A stretch of DNA of 64,000 bases from Bacteroidia bacterium (GTDB taxonomy: Bacteria; Bacteroidota; Bacteroidia; Flavobacteriales_D; Cryomorphaceae), in the NCBI GenBank assembly GCA_030427905.1, contig JAUICL010000004.1:317286-381285 (forward strand), read 5' to 3'. The position numbers were made by a program, and so were the translations under genes. This document shows, piece after piece, positions 1 to 9,101 of the stretch (positions are counted from its first letter, which is position 1; each line of letters starts with the position of its first letter). Below the pieces are notes generated by a model. The model ran no database searches and was not told the origin of the DNA. It saw nothing but the letters and a program-made list of their open reading frames with translations.

Positions 1-1026
1 AACTGGGCTAAAGCCTTGGTAATCGATTCGTGGTTGAATGGAGCTCAAGAAGTTCCCGCAGTAGAAGAAGACGGTGCAGGAGTAGCCGCCATGTGGATGA
101 ACCCAAGTTGGGACACCCTGTACTACGACATTCAAGTGACACAATTGAGCGGTATGATCGATATGGCTCACATTCACACCGGAGCCATCGGAGAGAATGG
201 CGGCGTATTGGTTAATCTGACTGACGATATCATGGGGAATCGCATCATGGGCTTTGTTGCCGGTGATGACTTGACCAGTGGATTGATCGACGAGCTTCTA
301 TGGGGAACAACCTATATCAATGTACACACTATGGCCTACCCAAGTGGTGAAATTCGCGGTCAGAATCTCAGACTTGCGAGAGATGGATATTCTTTTGATA
401 TGTGTGGAAACCAGGTTGATCCGTCGCTAGATCTTATGTCGTACGGTGGAGGTATTCTATCGATCGACAGATGGGCGACTAATGCGCACCTGATGTTTAC
501 CACAACTGACTTGACAGGTCCGATTACCGCGGCTCATTTGCACGACGGAATGATGGGTGAGAATGGCCCCGTGCTCTATGATGTTACAGCTTCCATATCC
601 AATGGCAGCGGTTATAGTTATTTCGAAATTGATAGCGCGAACACTTCCAAAATCAAAATGGGAGAAGTGTATTTGAATGTTCATACAAGTGCTTTTCCAG
701 ATGGAGAGCTCCGTGGTCAAATCGACAACTTTTTTGGCTGTCCTTCTATCGTTACAAGTACTGCGGATGGGCCTTTTCGGGATACTCAGCTTCAAGTTTT
801 TCCAAACCCAGTCGGGAATGAGCTAACCATTGAGATTCCTGAAGGCCTGTCTTCAGATTTCCGGTTGCGAGTGGTCAACGTGGTTGGTGCGCTGGTGTTT
901 GAGCGAAATGTTTCCAGCGCTAGCAATCTGGAACGCATTAGCTTCTCCAAATTTAACCCTGGGGTCTACTTTGTGCAGATCGAAGGGCAAAACGAGAGCT
1001 ATATCCAGAGAGTCGTTAAAAAATAG
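1..1026 (+). CDS. CHRD-domain secreted protein with T9SS sorting domain (5' truncated)
   Basis: The reading frame is open to the left edge, so the true start and signal peptide lie outside the window. Two CHRD domains are visible, roughly residues 5-120 and 130-245, each with the family's H-I-H-T-G / H-L-H-D-G segment, E-N-G-x-V turn and closing S/D-G-E-(I/L)-R-G-Q. A T9SS type A sorting domain occupies the last ~75 residues (begins V-F-P-N-P, ends Q-R-V-V-K-K). CHRD domains are known from chordin and many secreted bacterial proteins; their bacterial role is unclear. The protein should be exported by T9SS and anchored or released at the cell surface. The next gene is convergent and shares a terminator. 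Confidence 0.85.
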   Translation, partial: NWAKALVIDSWLNGAQEVPAVEEDGAGVAAMWMNPSWDTLYYDIQVTQLSGMIDMAHIHTGAIGENGGVLVNLTDDIMGNRIMGFVAGDDLTSGLIDELLWGTTYINVHTMAYPSGEIRGQNLRLARDGYSFDMCGNQVDPSLDLMSYGGGILSIDRWATNAHLMFTTTDLTGPITAAHLHDGMMGENGPVLYDVTASISNGSGYSYFEIDSANTSKIKMGEVYLNVHTSAFPDGELRGQIDNFFGCPSIVTSTADGPFRDTQLQVFPNPVGNELTIEIPEGLSSDFRLRVVNVVGALVFERNVSSASNLERISFSKFNPGVYFVQIEGQNESYIQRVVKK

Positions 1027-1065
1027 TGGGAGTAAGGTTACGTCTGACTCATGCTAGTTGCAGAA

Positions 1066-1094
1066 AAGGGCAAGCCAAAAGTTGGCTTGCCCTT
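1066..1094. terminator. Bidirectional intrinsic terminator
   Basis: A perfect 13-bp inverted repeat (AAGGGCAAGCCAA / TTGGCTTGCCCTT) with a 3-nt loop lies between the convergent CHRD and PLP-enzyme genes. A-rich and T-rich flanks suit termination from both sides. Confidence 0.8.
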
Positions 1095-1109
1095 AATTTG
1101 TTAGTGCCT

Positions 1110-2954
1110 TTAGCTAACTATTTCTTCAACAAATTTGGCAAAGACCGCTTTGTGTCCTTCTAGATCCAAGTCTGGCGAAACCGAAACGCGGGCGATGTAG
1201 TCCTTGTCTCCTTCCTTGGTGGTACCTTGAGTAGATGTGGCGGGAATGGTCCAATAGCACCCTTTCAACTGACCGTAGCTCACGCAATACTTGCTCTCAT
1301 TGGGCAGTGCCGAGATCATCATTTCAATCAACTTGTGGTTCAATGAGCGCTTGTAAGCTTCCCGTTCTACTTCCGTGTCGCCCTTTGTTGGAAGGTCGAG
1401 TGAGAATACAGAAGGTGTAAAACCACGCTCTGCCAACTCTTCAGAGACAAAGTTGATTTTGGCCTTTGGTAAGACGCGCTCGATGTAGTTCACAAATTCT
1501 CTCGTGTTCAGGTAAGCATGGTGAATCCGTTGGTTCATCGAAGGCATCTGTTCCGCGAGAATTTTAATCTGAAGATTTGTTGCACCGTTGTCGCATAGAG
1601 CCATGTGTCTATCAATCTTAGGCATGAGCTGGCTCGCTTTGGCGTTGCTCACGCAGTATCCCGCCGTACATTTTCCACCACTCGGAAACTTAGAACCGCT
1701 GACATAGGCGATCGTTTTCACGTCGGAGAGCAGTTGGCCTTCACCGAGGAAATTGACGTTGGGGCAAAACGTCTGGTCTATGATGAAAATGGGCTCAATG
1801 GCTTCATTTCCAGAAGGAGTACTTCTTTTCTTCTGAAGCACATTTTTAAGTTCGTCAAGATTTGGAACTTCAACACGCGGATTGGTCGGAATCTCGACGA
1901 TAATAAAGGGAACTGCATCCATGCGAGCAACTTCGTCCAATACCCGATCGACGCTGCTAACCATATCGTTTTCTCCATCCACCGGCAAATCCAGCACTTC
2001 AACAAACGAAAGGCTTTCTGCAACCCTACGGGCTTGATCATTCGTGCCGCCGTAGCAATTGGGCGGTACAAGTATTTTGATGTCTTTGCCAGGATGATTG
2101 TCCATGGCATCATCTATCAGGCCCATCACCAAAGCGTACTGCACCGAAAGGCCACTTGAACCAATTACAGCTTTCGACTTGCTGTGGGTAATGTCTGCTA
2201 TGCTGTCGAGAACAGTTTCTTTCCTAGACTTGAGAACAGCATCAGGCCCAGAGTTTAACCCAATCAGGCGCTCTAAGGCTACCTTACAGTCGGCAGGAGT
2301 CATGGCAATCGACTCTCTTCTGCGCACATGCTGAATAGCAGAAATATAAGGTTCGTTTGCTTCGCCATTGATGAAAATCACGCTGCCCAATTCTTTGTCG
2401 ACACTCAAGTAAAAGTCCACCTGTTCAGGGATCTCAATGGATCCCAAATTCACATCTACCGAAATGAAGACCGTACTTCCATTGTGGCTCGGGATCTCGT
2501 TTATACCCTCAACTTTCAGCAATTCAAACTTATATCCGTAAACCCGATTGATCAGGTCAGCTTCAAACTGAATCGGTAGCTCTCCGGAAAAACAGATAGT
2601 CGTGTTTTTTCCGTCAATGGTGTTCTTGCGAAGTATCGCCATCAAGGGCATGACGCGCGATGAAAAACTAATCACCCGGTCGCGATGAAGGCCTTTCATA
2701 TCAGCTAGAGCCCATTCGAATACGGATGAAAGGGGGTGTCCTAAACGGATGTAGTCATAGGCTGTGGCTAATTGTTCAAGGTTCGCCCTTTCGAGCTGGT
2801 CTTTGCTCACGAGAGCTTCGAGCTCATCCAAAAACTCCGTTTTAGCAAGCGATTCATTGTAAATATCCAAACGGTGGGTGGTCAGCTCCAGCCAATCTGA
2901 AGGCATGTTTTTCAGGATTTTCTCCAAGCGATTGAACAACAATGTCTTTTCCAT
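1110..2954 (-). CDS. PLP-dependent enzyme, Cys/Met-metabolism-like fold type I
   Basis: A 614-residue protein whose C-terminal ~370 residues look like a fold-type I PLP enzyme of the Cys/Met metabolism (gamma-synthase/lyase) group. D393 in I-I-D-Q-T-F is the likely pyridine-nitrogen ligand and K422 in S-G-S-K-F-P-S-G-G the likely Schiff-base lysine; a glycine-rich A-V-I-G-S-S-G-L segment lies near 262-269. The first ~230 residues are an extension absent from ordinary ~400-residue cystathionine enzymes, and I do not recognise it as a named domain. The substrate cannot be read from sequence. No signal peptide, so cytoplasmic. It stands alone on the minus strand, convergent with the CHRD gene. 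Confidence 0.75.
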   Translation of the reverse strand: MEKTLLFNRLEKILKNMPSDWLELTTHRLDIYNESLAKTEFLDELEALVSKDQLERANLEQLATAYDYIRLGHPLSSVFEWALADMKGLHRDRVISFSSRVMPLMAILRKNTIDGKNTTICFSGELPIQFEADLINRVYGYKFELLKVEGINEIPSHNGSTVFISVDVNLGSIEIPEQVDFYLSVDKELGSVIFINGEANEPYISAIQHVRRRESIAMTPADCKVALERLIGLNSGPDAVLKSRKETVLDSIADITHSKSKAVIGSSGLSVQYALVMGLIDDAMDNHPGKDIKILVPPNCYGGTNDQARRVAESLSFVEVLDLPVDGENDMVSSVDRVLDEVARMDAVPFIIVEIPTNPRVEVPNLDELKNVLQKKRSTPSGNEAIEPIFIIDQTFCPNVNFLGEGQLLSDVKTIAYVSGSKFPSGGKCTAGYCVSNAKASQLMPKIDRHMALCDNGATNLQIKILAEQMPSMNQRIHHAYLNTREFVNYIERVLPKAKINFVSEELAERGFTPSVFSLDLPTKGDTEVEREAYKRSLNHKLIEMMISALPNESKYCVSYGQLKGCYWTIPATSTQGTTKEGDKDYIARVSVSPDLDLEGHKAVFAKFVEEIVS

Positions 2955-3102
2955 AAGTACCTATTGAGTGGCCCAAGGCCGAATCTTAAAAAGGCTCAAA
3001 GGTAAGGGATGTATCCGGTATTTCTGAATGATTGTGCTTTCGGACACATGGAAGACAGGAGCTTTTCAACTCATTGAAAAGAGTGTGAAAAAGGGATTCA
3101 GC

Positions 3103-4392
3103 CTATCCCACCCAAATACCCTGTATAAAAGAGTTGAAAAGGTAAATCTGAAGAATAAGGTTGATGGTGTATAGCCCAGACCAGAGATATGGTTTGAGCG
3201 AGTCCTTAGAAATTAAAATATAGGTCAAACTATAAAGGAATATCACCCCAAAGTATAATTTGGTTTTTAATGTTTGGAGGCTAAAGTGACTCAAGGACTC
3301 GAGGTATCCCGCTGCTCCGAACAATAGCCAAGTGATCGTGGACAGCCCTAAAAACATGGTTAGACCCAAGCGGTTTACCCGATTTTTCTTTAAGACTTGT
3401 ATAAGGAAAACTGCAAAGAAGGGGGTTGCGAATATATACCGGTTCAAGCTGTGTAGACTAGTTCCACCTTTTAAATCAACCGGTGAGTAAATAACGGTAA
3501 CGATAGCAACTAACGCAAGGTATCCGAGGGAAAACAAGTAGCTCGAAGGAATGGATAATGAGCTACCCTTTAATTTTTTGATAAGAAATATAGCACATAG
3601 CACCATGGCACTGAACCCAACAAATAGGGCTAGTCCATCCAACCAAACTAAACGTGCTCTGTCCCATGTTGTGAAGTAGAGTTCGGGTAATTGAATTACC
3701 CTTTGCCATCCTTCCATGGCTTTGAAAATGGTAAAAAACTCTCCTGAATCTAAGTATTGGATGTATTGAGCAATTAGTGTTGAAACCACGGCTGATCCGA
3801 GAAGAACAGCTGTTTCTTTCAATACCAGGCCATTGTTTTGGTCCTTACCTAAATTATAGAGTTTGGAGAACAAAATGATTGGTATAAACATCATTGAAGC
3901 TGATCGCGTCAAACACGCGAGAAAAATACCTGTGGCTGCAATCCAATTATTCCTGTCTAATCCGTAAATGATTATTGTACCTGCCAGAAAGAAAAGAGCT
4001 TCTGAGTACGGAATAAAACAAAAGAAAAGGCTCGGTATAGAGAGCAAAAGCAAAAGGGTTTTTTGATCGAGTTTGTATTTCAGGTACAATAAAAACATGC
4101 CTCCAAAAAGGAAGAGAAGATTTAGAATGCTGATTCCCACTCTCGATAGTCCAAGTGCCTTCCATGTAAGCGGAAACAAGGGAAAGAAACCAACATTGGA
4201 TTGTTTCCCCGCTTCGAAAGAATAACCCTGGTTGATAATAGATTCATACCATCCAACGTCATATTGAATAAGATTTCCATTCTGCGGCTCACCTTGTATG
4301 AAGCCTAAGAAGGACATGATCAAATAAAAGGTAAACAGAAGTGCCAAATGGATTACACTCGGCACTACAAATTTTATCATCTGTTCTTTCAT
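3103..4392 (-). CDS. Polytopic membrane protein, PIG-V-like mannosyltransferase
   Basis: A 429-residue integral membrane protein with about ten to twelve hydrophobic segments. After the first segment it carries Y-D-V-G-W-Y-E-S-I then G-Y-S and F-F-P-L-F-P-L, the arrangement typical of PIG-V/GT-C glycosyltransferases, where an acidic residue in the first extracytoplasmic loop is catalytic and the donor is a polyprenyl-phosphate sugar. Function by family: lipid-linked sugar transfer on the outer face of the cytoplasmic membrane; acceptor unknown. Neighbours give no glycan pathway context. Confidence 0.65.
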   Translation of the reverse strand: MKEQMIKFVVPSVIHLALLFTFYLIMSFLGFIQGEPQNGNLIQYDVGWYESIINQGYSFEAGKQSNVGFFPLFPLTWKALGLSRVGISILNLLFLFGGMFLLYLKYKLDQKTLLLLLSIPSLFFCFIPYSEALFFLAGTIIIYGLDRNNWIAATGIFLACLTRSASMMFIPIILFSKLYNLGKDQNNGLVLKETAVLLGSAVVSTLIAQYIQYLDSGEFFTIFKAMEGWQRVIQLPELYFTTWDRARLVWLDGLALFVGFSAMVLCAIFLIKKLKGSSLSIPSSYLFSLGYLALVAIVTVIYSPVDLKGGTSLHSLNRYIFATPFFAVFLIQVLKKNRVNRLGLTMFLGLSTITWLLFGAAGYLESLSHFSLQTLKTKLYFGVIFLYSLTYILISKDSLKPYLWSGLYTINLILQIYLFNSFIQGIWVG

Positions 4393-4504
4393 AGTCTCAA
4401 AATTGAATTCGGAGAGTTTTACTTAACCGGTGACTCTATTGAAGGCAAATAAACACTTTTCAATCCGTTTAGCAGGAAGAAGTATGATTTATGAGCCGGA
4501 CGAA

Positions 4505-4918
4505 TTAAAGATTGAGCACAATCAAAATGAAAGTGGCCGTACCAATCACCGTAGTGAATATCCCAAGCTTCTTCGATTTTGTCCACCCTGAAAGCGAAAT
4601 AAGTACCGATAATGTTAGAGTTCCCAAGAAGAATGACGCAAACCCTATTATTTTGGTTGAGTTTAAACTGCTTTGGTCTAGTTCAAGTGGATATCCATCG
4701 GTGGTCATCATGACGATTTTGGTCATGGCAAAAACGGTGATGAGAAAGGATGATGCCGCAATAGCAGTGATCCGCATGATGTTTTGAGAAAGACGGTCTT
4801 TTGATTCGCTCACCAGTAAATTGGCCAGCACAGCAATCGAAAACCCGCTCAAGAGGGAACTGATTACGATTAGTTGATTTGCAATTTTGTTGAGGTATTC
4901 CGGAGCCAATTCTATCAT
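4505..4918 (-). CDS. Hypothetical four-helix membrane protein
   Basis: A 137-residue protein with four predicted hydrophobic segments (about 15-35, 45-68, 88-108, 117-136) and short charged loops (S-E-S-K-D-R; S-G-W-T-K-S-K-K). No known motif. It lies between a PIG-V-like gene and an endonuclease/phosphatase gene on the same strand, with over 90 bp on each side, so operon membership is uncertain. Confidence 0.6.
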   Translation of the reverse strand: MIELAPEYLNKIANQLIVISSLLSGFSIAVLANLLVSESKDRLSQNIMRITAIAASSFLITVFAMTKIVMMTTDGYPLELDQSSLNSTKIIGFASFFLGTLTLSVLISLSGWTKSKKLGIFTTVIGTATFILIVLNL

Positions 4919-5008
4919 GCTAGCCTATTCAAAATGGAAGAAAAAGATGTCTGTAGTCCAAACTACCAATATTCAATTGAATTCCATTGGTTTAATTGTA
5001 GGAAGTAT

Positions 5009-6064
5009 TTAATTGCCGTTTTCTTCCATAGCCGCTGCTTTGCCATCTTCGACCTTTTCACTCACCACTGCTTTTTGCTCCGCCTTCAGCTCCGGATTCG
5101 GCTTTTCGGAATGTACCACATGAATCTCAGCCAATAAGGGTAGGTGATCAGACCCAATGGGATCCAAGACTTTTAGATTCAGTATTTCCACTCCTTTTGA
5201 GTGAAAGAACAAGTCGATTGGTATCCTGAAAAGCCGGTTTTTGGCAGGGAAAGTGGCATAGATTCCCTTGTTGATTCTTGCATCTTTCATACGCGAAATA
5301 CGACCAAACTGCTTTGAGCTTTGCGACCAGCATACATTATTGAAGTCACCACAGACCACTACCGGAACGGCAGATTGACGCACGAAGGCCGCCAACTTCA
5401 TCAATTCGCCATCCTTCTGTCTGGCAGTTGGTTTTTCTGTTGGGCTCGGTGGTGGTGGGTGAATTCCCCAAAACACAAAGTCATTTCCTTGGCTGTCTTT
5501 CAGATGAGCTTCTATGGAAGGGTGCTCTGATGATATCAAGTGATGGACTTTTGAGTCTGTGAGCTCCAATTTGGAGTAGAAATGCATACCGTACCGATTC
5601 TCTTTGGGCACTTTAACAGAATGATCGTAATGTTTTTCCAGACTGGAAAGGGCTCGTTCCCATGATTTGTTCGTTTCCATGGTCAGGACAATGCAGGGGT
5701 TGATCTCCTTTATGAGCTCTAAGAGCTTCTCATAGCTTGAATTCTTTTGCATCACGTTCACGCTCAGGATGGTAATTCCATCCGGGTGGTGTCTCTGACT
5801 TGAAATTCTGGGAAGATATGGCAGAATAACTCTGATCTGATATCCAATAGCAGCGAGAAGTGCGAAGTAAAAGATCCATGATGAAGAGTGGACTAATGGG
5901 AAAAAGGCAAACCCGATACACAAGGTTAGGATTAAGAGCGCTAAAATTTGTAGCCGAAGAAAATCGAAAACTCTAAATATCCAATGGCTTGAATTGACAA
6001 GCGGGAAGAAGCTTACAACAGAAAAAAGGGTGGCAAAAATAATCCAGACGTTTATCCAATCCAT
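5009..6064 (-). CDS. Membrane-anchored endonuclease/exonuclease/phosphatase family protein
   Basis: A 351-residue protein. Three N-terminal hydrophobic segments (residues ~1-85) are followed by an EEP catalytic domain (~100-315). Visible motifs are I-L-S-V-N-V at the domain start, a metal-binding glutamate in M-E-T-N-K-S-W-E, the G-D-F-N-N motif, and the final G-S-D-H-L-P. This family hydrolyses phosphodiesters or phosphate esters of nucleic acids, phospholipids or inositol phosphates using Mg2+. The membrane anchor suits an extracytoplasmic role. The last ~35 residues are a charged, low-complexity tail rich in E, K and A. The next gene downstream of the start is only 21 bp away on the same strand (serine hydrolase), so cotranscription is possible. 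Confidence 0.8.
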   Translation of the reverse strand: MDWINVWIIFATLFSVVSFFPLVNSSHWIFRVFDFLRLQILALLILTLCIGFAFFPLVHSSSWIFYFALLAAIGYQIRVILPYLPRISSQRHHPDGITILSVNVMQKNSSYEKLLELIKEINPCIVLTMETNKSWERALSSLEKHYDHSVKVPKENRYGMHFYSKLELTDSKVHHLISSEHPSIEAHLKDSQGNDFVFWGIHPPPPSPTEKPTARQKDGELMKLAAFVRQSAVPVVVCGDFNNVCWSQSSKQFGRISRMKDARINKGIYATFPAKNRLFRIPIDLFFHSKGVEILNLKVLDPIGSDHLPLLAEIHVVHSEKPNPELKAEQKAVVSEKVEDGKAAAMEENGN

Positions 6065-6085
6065 CGTTCAATAATAGTCTAAATA

Positions 6086-7183
6086 TCATTCACCAAAAAT
6101 GAGATTTATCTTCTCCCACATTTCATCGTGAAATAACAAAGGAACCAGAGATCCGTCAGGGGCTTCACCCATTCTCACAACAACCATGTTCTTGTTTGGA
6201 ATCACTTCCACATACTGTCCATTTTTTCCCATGCCTGCAAAAAGATCGCTAGGCGCGTGCTCTGAAAGTGGTGTGTTGAGAGTGAACGGCAACCCTGGAA
6301 CCATGCTAGAGCTTTTGCCATTCAACCACCACAAATAACCGTATGATAGGTTGAGATCTTGTGACGTATTTGTCATTTCTTCAAAATATTCTGAATCAGA
6401 CAATACGGTTGTATCGTCCCATGTTCCTTTGTTTAAGGCAAGGAGTCCAAATCGCGCCATATCGCGGGCTGAGCTCCAGTATACGTTGTTGTAATCCAAC
6501 ATGATCCAGTTGCCATTCATCCCAATAGCCGATTCTACTTTTTGGTCTGTGTAGGTGTTGTAGTCGGTTCCAGTTGCGATTTCTACTACTTGCTCGAGCA
6601 GGGTGTAAGGGGCGTTGTGGTAATACCATTGTTCTCCCGCATCAGTTTTATATTCCAGGCAAGAAGGAAGTGTGCAGTCCAGATCTGATACATTGTAATC
6701 AAGGCCTGTCGTCATGCTTAGTTGGTGACGAATGGTTATCAAGTCTTCCTTATCGTCATCCAGACTTGTCCAACCAGGCCCAAGAAACTCTGAGGTGGGT
6801 TGATCTATGTGCAATTGCCCTTCTTCTTGGGCAATTCCAACTAGAGTGGCGGTTAGCGTTTTTCCCGCTGAAGCCCAATACCACTGCGAGTTAACACCGA
6901 ATGTAGCATTACCTAATATCGTGTTTCCAAAATAGGCTTCGATCGCAATTTTACCATCTTGAAGAACGATGAAAGCTCGAGTATTATTTGCTTCTAGAAA
7001 ATCGAAGAGATTAGCTATCTCATCACTGTTCCACCCTAATTCTTCAGTCGAAACGGTGGCCCAGTCGTCCGAATCCACAGGGGGGAAGTATAGGGCAGGC
7101 CCTTGTTCCGTTTCGGGTGTGTCATCATCTTTTTTGCAACCGAGAAGGACGGAGATAAGCAAGAGATAATATGCGATTTTCAT
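6086..7183 (-). CDS. Lipoprotein serine hydrolase, class C beta-lactamase family
   Basis: A 365-residue protein with a lipobox (L-L-G-C at residues 13-16) and a downstream acidic run K-K-D-D-D, so an exported lipoprotein. The hydrolase domain has S105-A-G-K108 as the SxxK nucleophile motif and Y188-H-N190 as the YxN motif. This family includes class C beta-lactamases, DD-peptidases, esterases and 6-aminohexanoate-dimer hydrolases; substrate cannot be assigned. The residues between the lipobox and about residue 45 are a linker. Confidence 0.85.
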   Translation of the reverse strand: MKIAYYLLLISVLLGCKKDDDTPETEQGPALYFPPVDSDDWATVSTEELGWNSDEIANLFDFLEANNTRAFIVLQDGKIAIEAYFGNTILGNATFGVNSQWYWASAGKTLTATLVGIAQEEGQLHIDQPTSEFLGPGWTSLDDDKEDLITIRHQLSMTTGLDYNVSDLDCTLPSCLEYKTDAGEQWYYHNAPYTLLEQVVEIATGTDYNTYTDQKVESAIGMNGNWIMLDYNNVYWSSARDMARFGLLALNKGTWDDTTVLSDSEYFEEMTNTSQDLNLSYGYLWWLNGKSSSMVPGLPFTLNTPLSEHAPSDLFAGMGKNGQYVEVIPNKNMVVVRMGEAPDGSLVPLLFHDEMWEKINLIFGE

Positions 7184-7359
7184 AGGTGGTCTTGATTGTT
7201 GAAGATACAGTTTTGCGATGTATTTCCATGTGTTTCAATAATTGCGCCAAAGGATGGGGTGATCCATTATGTGTTTCAGGAATCTTAATGGTGCCAAAGA
7301 GCATCATGTCGATTATCATTGCGTGCTGGAACGGGTTTGGTCAATACTGGTAAAAAAGA

Positions 7360-7396
7360 AACGGGTGCTTGCGGAATCAAATCCGAAGCACCCGTT
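7360..7396 (-). terminator. Intrinsic terminator of the ohrR-ohr-nitroreductase operon
   Basis: An 11-bp perfect outer stem (AACGGGTGCTT / AAGCACCCGTT) continues into a 4-bp inner stem (CGGA/TCCG). Read on the minus strand it is followed by a T-rich run, as expected for a terminator just beyond the nitroreductase stop. Confidence 0.8.
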
Positions 7397-7417
7397 GCAC
7401 TGTTTTAAATCTTTCGT

Positions 7418-8053
7418 TTACTTGACGTCGATCACAAACTCTTCGCGTGGAATACGCACCTTTTTCATCGGTCGCATCCAGTCTTTTTCTTCATTGGCAT
7501 AGCCTACATAAAGTAAGGTGACGCTTTTAAGTCCGAGTTTATCGAGTTCCAACACCTTGTCAACTACATTGTTGTCAAAGCCTTCTGCCGGACAAGTATC
7601 TACTTTTAATTCGGCTGCTTGTGCCATCGCCAGCCCCAAGCCAATATACGATTGGCGCGATGTGTGGGCGAAGTTTACTTCGGCAGGTTGGCTGAGGTAG
7701 ATTTCCTTAAGCTTGTCGGTGTAGCTACTAAATCGTCCCTTCGGTAAACCCCGTACTTCAGTGGTATAATCAAAGGCTTCGTCAATTCGTTCAGCGCTGT
7801 AGGCATCCCAGGCGGCAAAAACCAACACATGCGAACAATCCTTCATGCTATCGGGATTGAGTGCACCTTTTACGAGTTTCTCCTTTATTTCCTGGTTTGA
7901 AACAGCGATTACGCGAAATTGCTGTAACCCAGAAGAAGTAGGGGCGAGTCGTGCAGCTTCAATGATTTTATCAACTTCTTCCTCTCTCACTTTTTTCGTT
8001 GGATCGAATGCCTTTACGGCATGTCTCCAATTCAAATCTTCAATCAATGACAT
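7418..8053 (-). CDS. Nitroreductase family NAD(P)H-dependent oxidoreductase
   Basis: A 211-residue FMN-dependent nitroreductase-fold protein. The N-terminal R-H-A-V-K-A-F-D and A-P-T-S-S-G-L-Q-Q-F segments are the usual FMN phosphate and ribityl contacts; a further conserved segment is G-L-G-L-A-M-A-Q-A-A. Such enzymes reduce nitroaromatics, quinones or flavins with NAD(P)H in the cytoplasm. It starts 8 bp after the ohr stop on the same strand and is the last gene of the ohrR-ohr operon, suggesting induction by organic peroxides. Confidence 0.88.
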   Translation of the reverse strand: MSLIEDLNWRHAVKAFDPTKKVREEEVDKIIEAARLAPTSSGLQQFRVIAVSNQEIKEKLVKGALNPDSMKDCSHVLVFAAWDAYSAERIDEAFDYTTEVRGLPKGRFSSYTDKLKEIYLSQPAEVNFAHTSRQSYIGLGLAMAQAAELKVDTCPAEGFDNNVVDKVLELDKLGLKSVTLLYVGYANEEKDWMRPMKKVRIPREEFVIDVK

Positions 8054-8061
8054 ATGTCTAA

Positions 8062-8484
8062 TTACTTATTTGTTACGTTGAGTTTGACGTCGACATTACC
8101 ACGTGTAGCATTAGAGTAGGGGCATACTTGGTGCGCCTTTTCGGCTAGCTCTTGTGCTTGTTCCTGACTCACACCTGGGACGTTTATATCGAGTTCAACC
8201 CCGATTTCGAATCCTCCCTTTTCATTTTGACAAAAGCTCACATGGGCAGTTACAGAAGTTTCTCCTGTTTCCACTCGTGACTTCTTAATTACAACGTTAA
8301 GCGCTCCGTCAAAACAAGCTGAGTACCCTGCTGCGAAAAGCATTTCGGGATTTGGGTAATCGTCATTGGCACCACCCATAGCTTTTGGGTGTCTCACATC
8401 GAGATCAATGATTCCGTTTTCACTTTTTACATGTCCGTTTCTACCGCCTGAAGCGGTCGCTGCGATGGTGTATAGCGTTTTCAT
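8062..8484 (-). CDS. ohr: Organic hydroperoxide resistance protein (Ohr, OsmC family)
   Basis: A 140-residue Ohr/OsmC-fold peroxidase. It keeps the two redox cysteines: C57 in Y-S-A-C-F (peroxidatic) and C121 in Q-V-C-P-Y-S (resolving), plus the early arginine of G-G-R-N-G. Ohr enzymes reduce organic and fatty acid hydroperoxides using lipoylated proteins. The start overlaps the ohrR stop by 4 bp (ATGA), giving translational coupling with its regulator. Full length for the family. Confidence 0.95.
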   Translation of the reverse strand: MKTLYTIAATASGGRNGHVKSENGIIDLDVRHPKAMGGANDDYPNPEMLFAAGYSACFDGALNVVIKKSRVETGETSVTAHVSFCQNEKGGFEIGVELDINVPGVSQEQAQELAEKAHQVCPYSNATRGNVDVKLNVTNK

Positions 8485-8915
8485 TTCTTGCTTGTTATTT
8501 GAGTTAATACATCTGTAATTCCTTTTTTAATTGCACCGATGTTTTCGGGAGAAATGTCAAATGACTCCATGATCTTACCTGGAACGCATTCTGCGTTTTC
8601 CTTCAATCTCGCTCCTTTACTAGTCAGTTTTATTTTAACGACGCGTTCATCGTCAGAATCTCTTTTGCGTTCAATAATCTGTTTTTGCTCAAGCCGCTTA
8701 AGCAATGGTGTAAGTGTTCCACTGTCTAAGCTTAATCTTTCTCCGATCTCCGAAACTTTTAGATCATCTTTTTCCCAGAGCACCAACAATACCAGGTACT
8801 GCGGGTAGGTGAGATCTAGCTCGGTGAGTATCGGCCTGTACAAATTGGTCACTTCCTTAGCTAAAGCGTAGATCGGGAAGCAGAGCTGATTTGAGAGTTT
8901 TAAATTCTCAGCCAT
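8481..8915 (-). CDS. ohrR: MarR-family organic peroxide sensor OhrR
   Basis: A 144-residue winged-helix MarR regulator. N-terminal N-Q-L-C-F-P places a sensing cysteine at C12, as in OhrR of Bacillus and Xanthomonas, where oxidation by organic hydroperoxide releases DNA. The wing and recognition helix lie around S-E-I-G-E-R-L-S-L-D-S-G-T-L-T-P and R-D-S-D-D-E-R. First gene of the operon; its promoter carries a perfect inverted repeat that is the probable operator. Confidence 0.93.
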   Translation of the reverse strand: MAENLKLSNQLCFPIYALAKEVTNLYRPILTELDLTYPQYLVLLVLWEKDDLKVSEIGERLSLDSGTLTPLLKRLEQKQIIERKRDSDDERVVKIKLTSKGARLKENAECVPGKIMESFDISPENIGAIKKGITDVLTQITSKK

Positions 8916-8932
8916 GGTTACTTAATTTGAGA

Positions 8933-8967
8933 CAAAGGTAATTAAAGAATATATTGCGCACAATATA
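8933..8967 (-). promoter_or_regulatory. ohrR promoter with OhrR operator
   Basis: On the minus strand TTG (8963-8961), 20 nt, then TACCTTTG (8940-8933) fits the Bacteroidota -33/-7 promoter (TTG-N17-23-TAnnTTTG). An 18-bp inverted repeat with perfect 7-bp arms (TATATTG-CGCA-CAATATA, 8950-8967) covers the -33 element, the expected place for autorepression by OhrR. The OhrR assignment of this repeat is inference from position and symmetry. Confidence 0.7.
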
Positions 8968-8995
8968 ATTGCGTGTATTAACACTTTTTAGAGAA

Positions 8996-9048
8996 AAGCC
9001 GCTTTAATCCAAGTTGGCTTTTGGCTCAACGGTAGTTTAAAGCGGCTT
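8996..9048. terminator. Terminator hairpin downstream of the HAD gene
   Basis: Perfect 12-bp arms (AAGCCGCTTTAA / TTAAAGCGGCTT) separated by 29 nt. On the minus strand it follows the HAD hydrolase stop and is trailed by a T-rich run, so it probably ends that transcript before the ohrR promoter. Confidence 0.6.
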
Positions 9049-9101
9049 CTTTGGTTTTTCGTTTTCCGTTTGAAGTTTCAGCAAACGGTAGCTTCTGTGA
9101 A

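Noticed and set aside
3062..3081. Small hairpin CTTTTCAACTCATTGAAAAG
   Set aside because: Short and AT-rich, no T-run in the proper orientation; insufficient for a terminator call.
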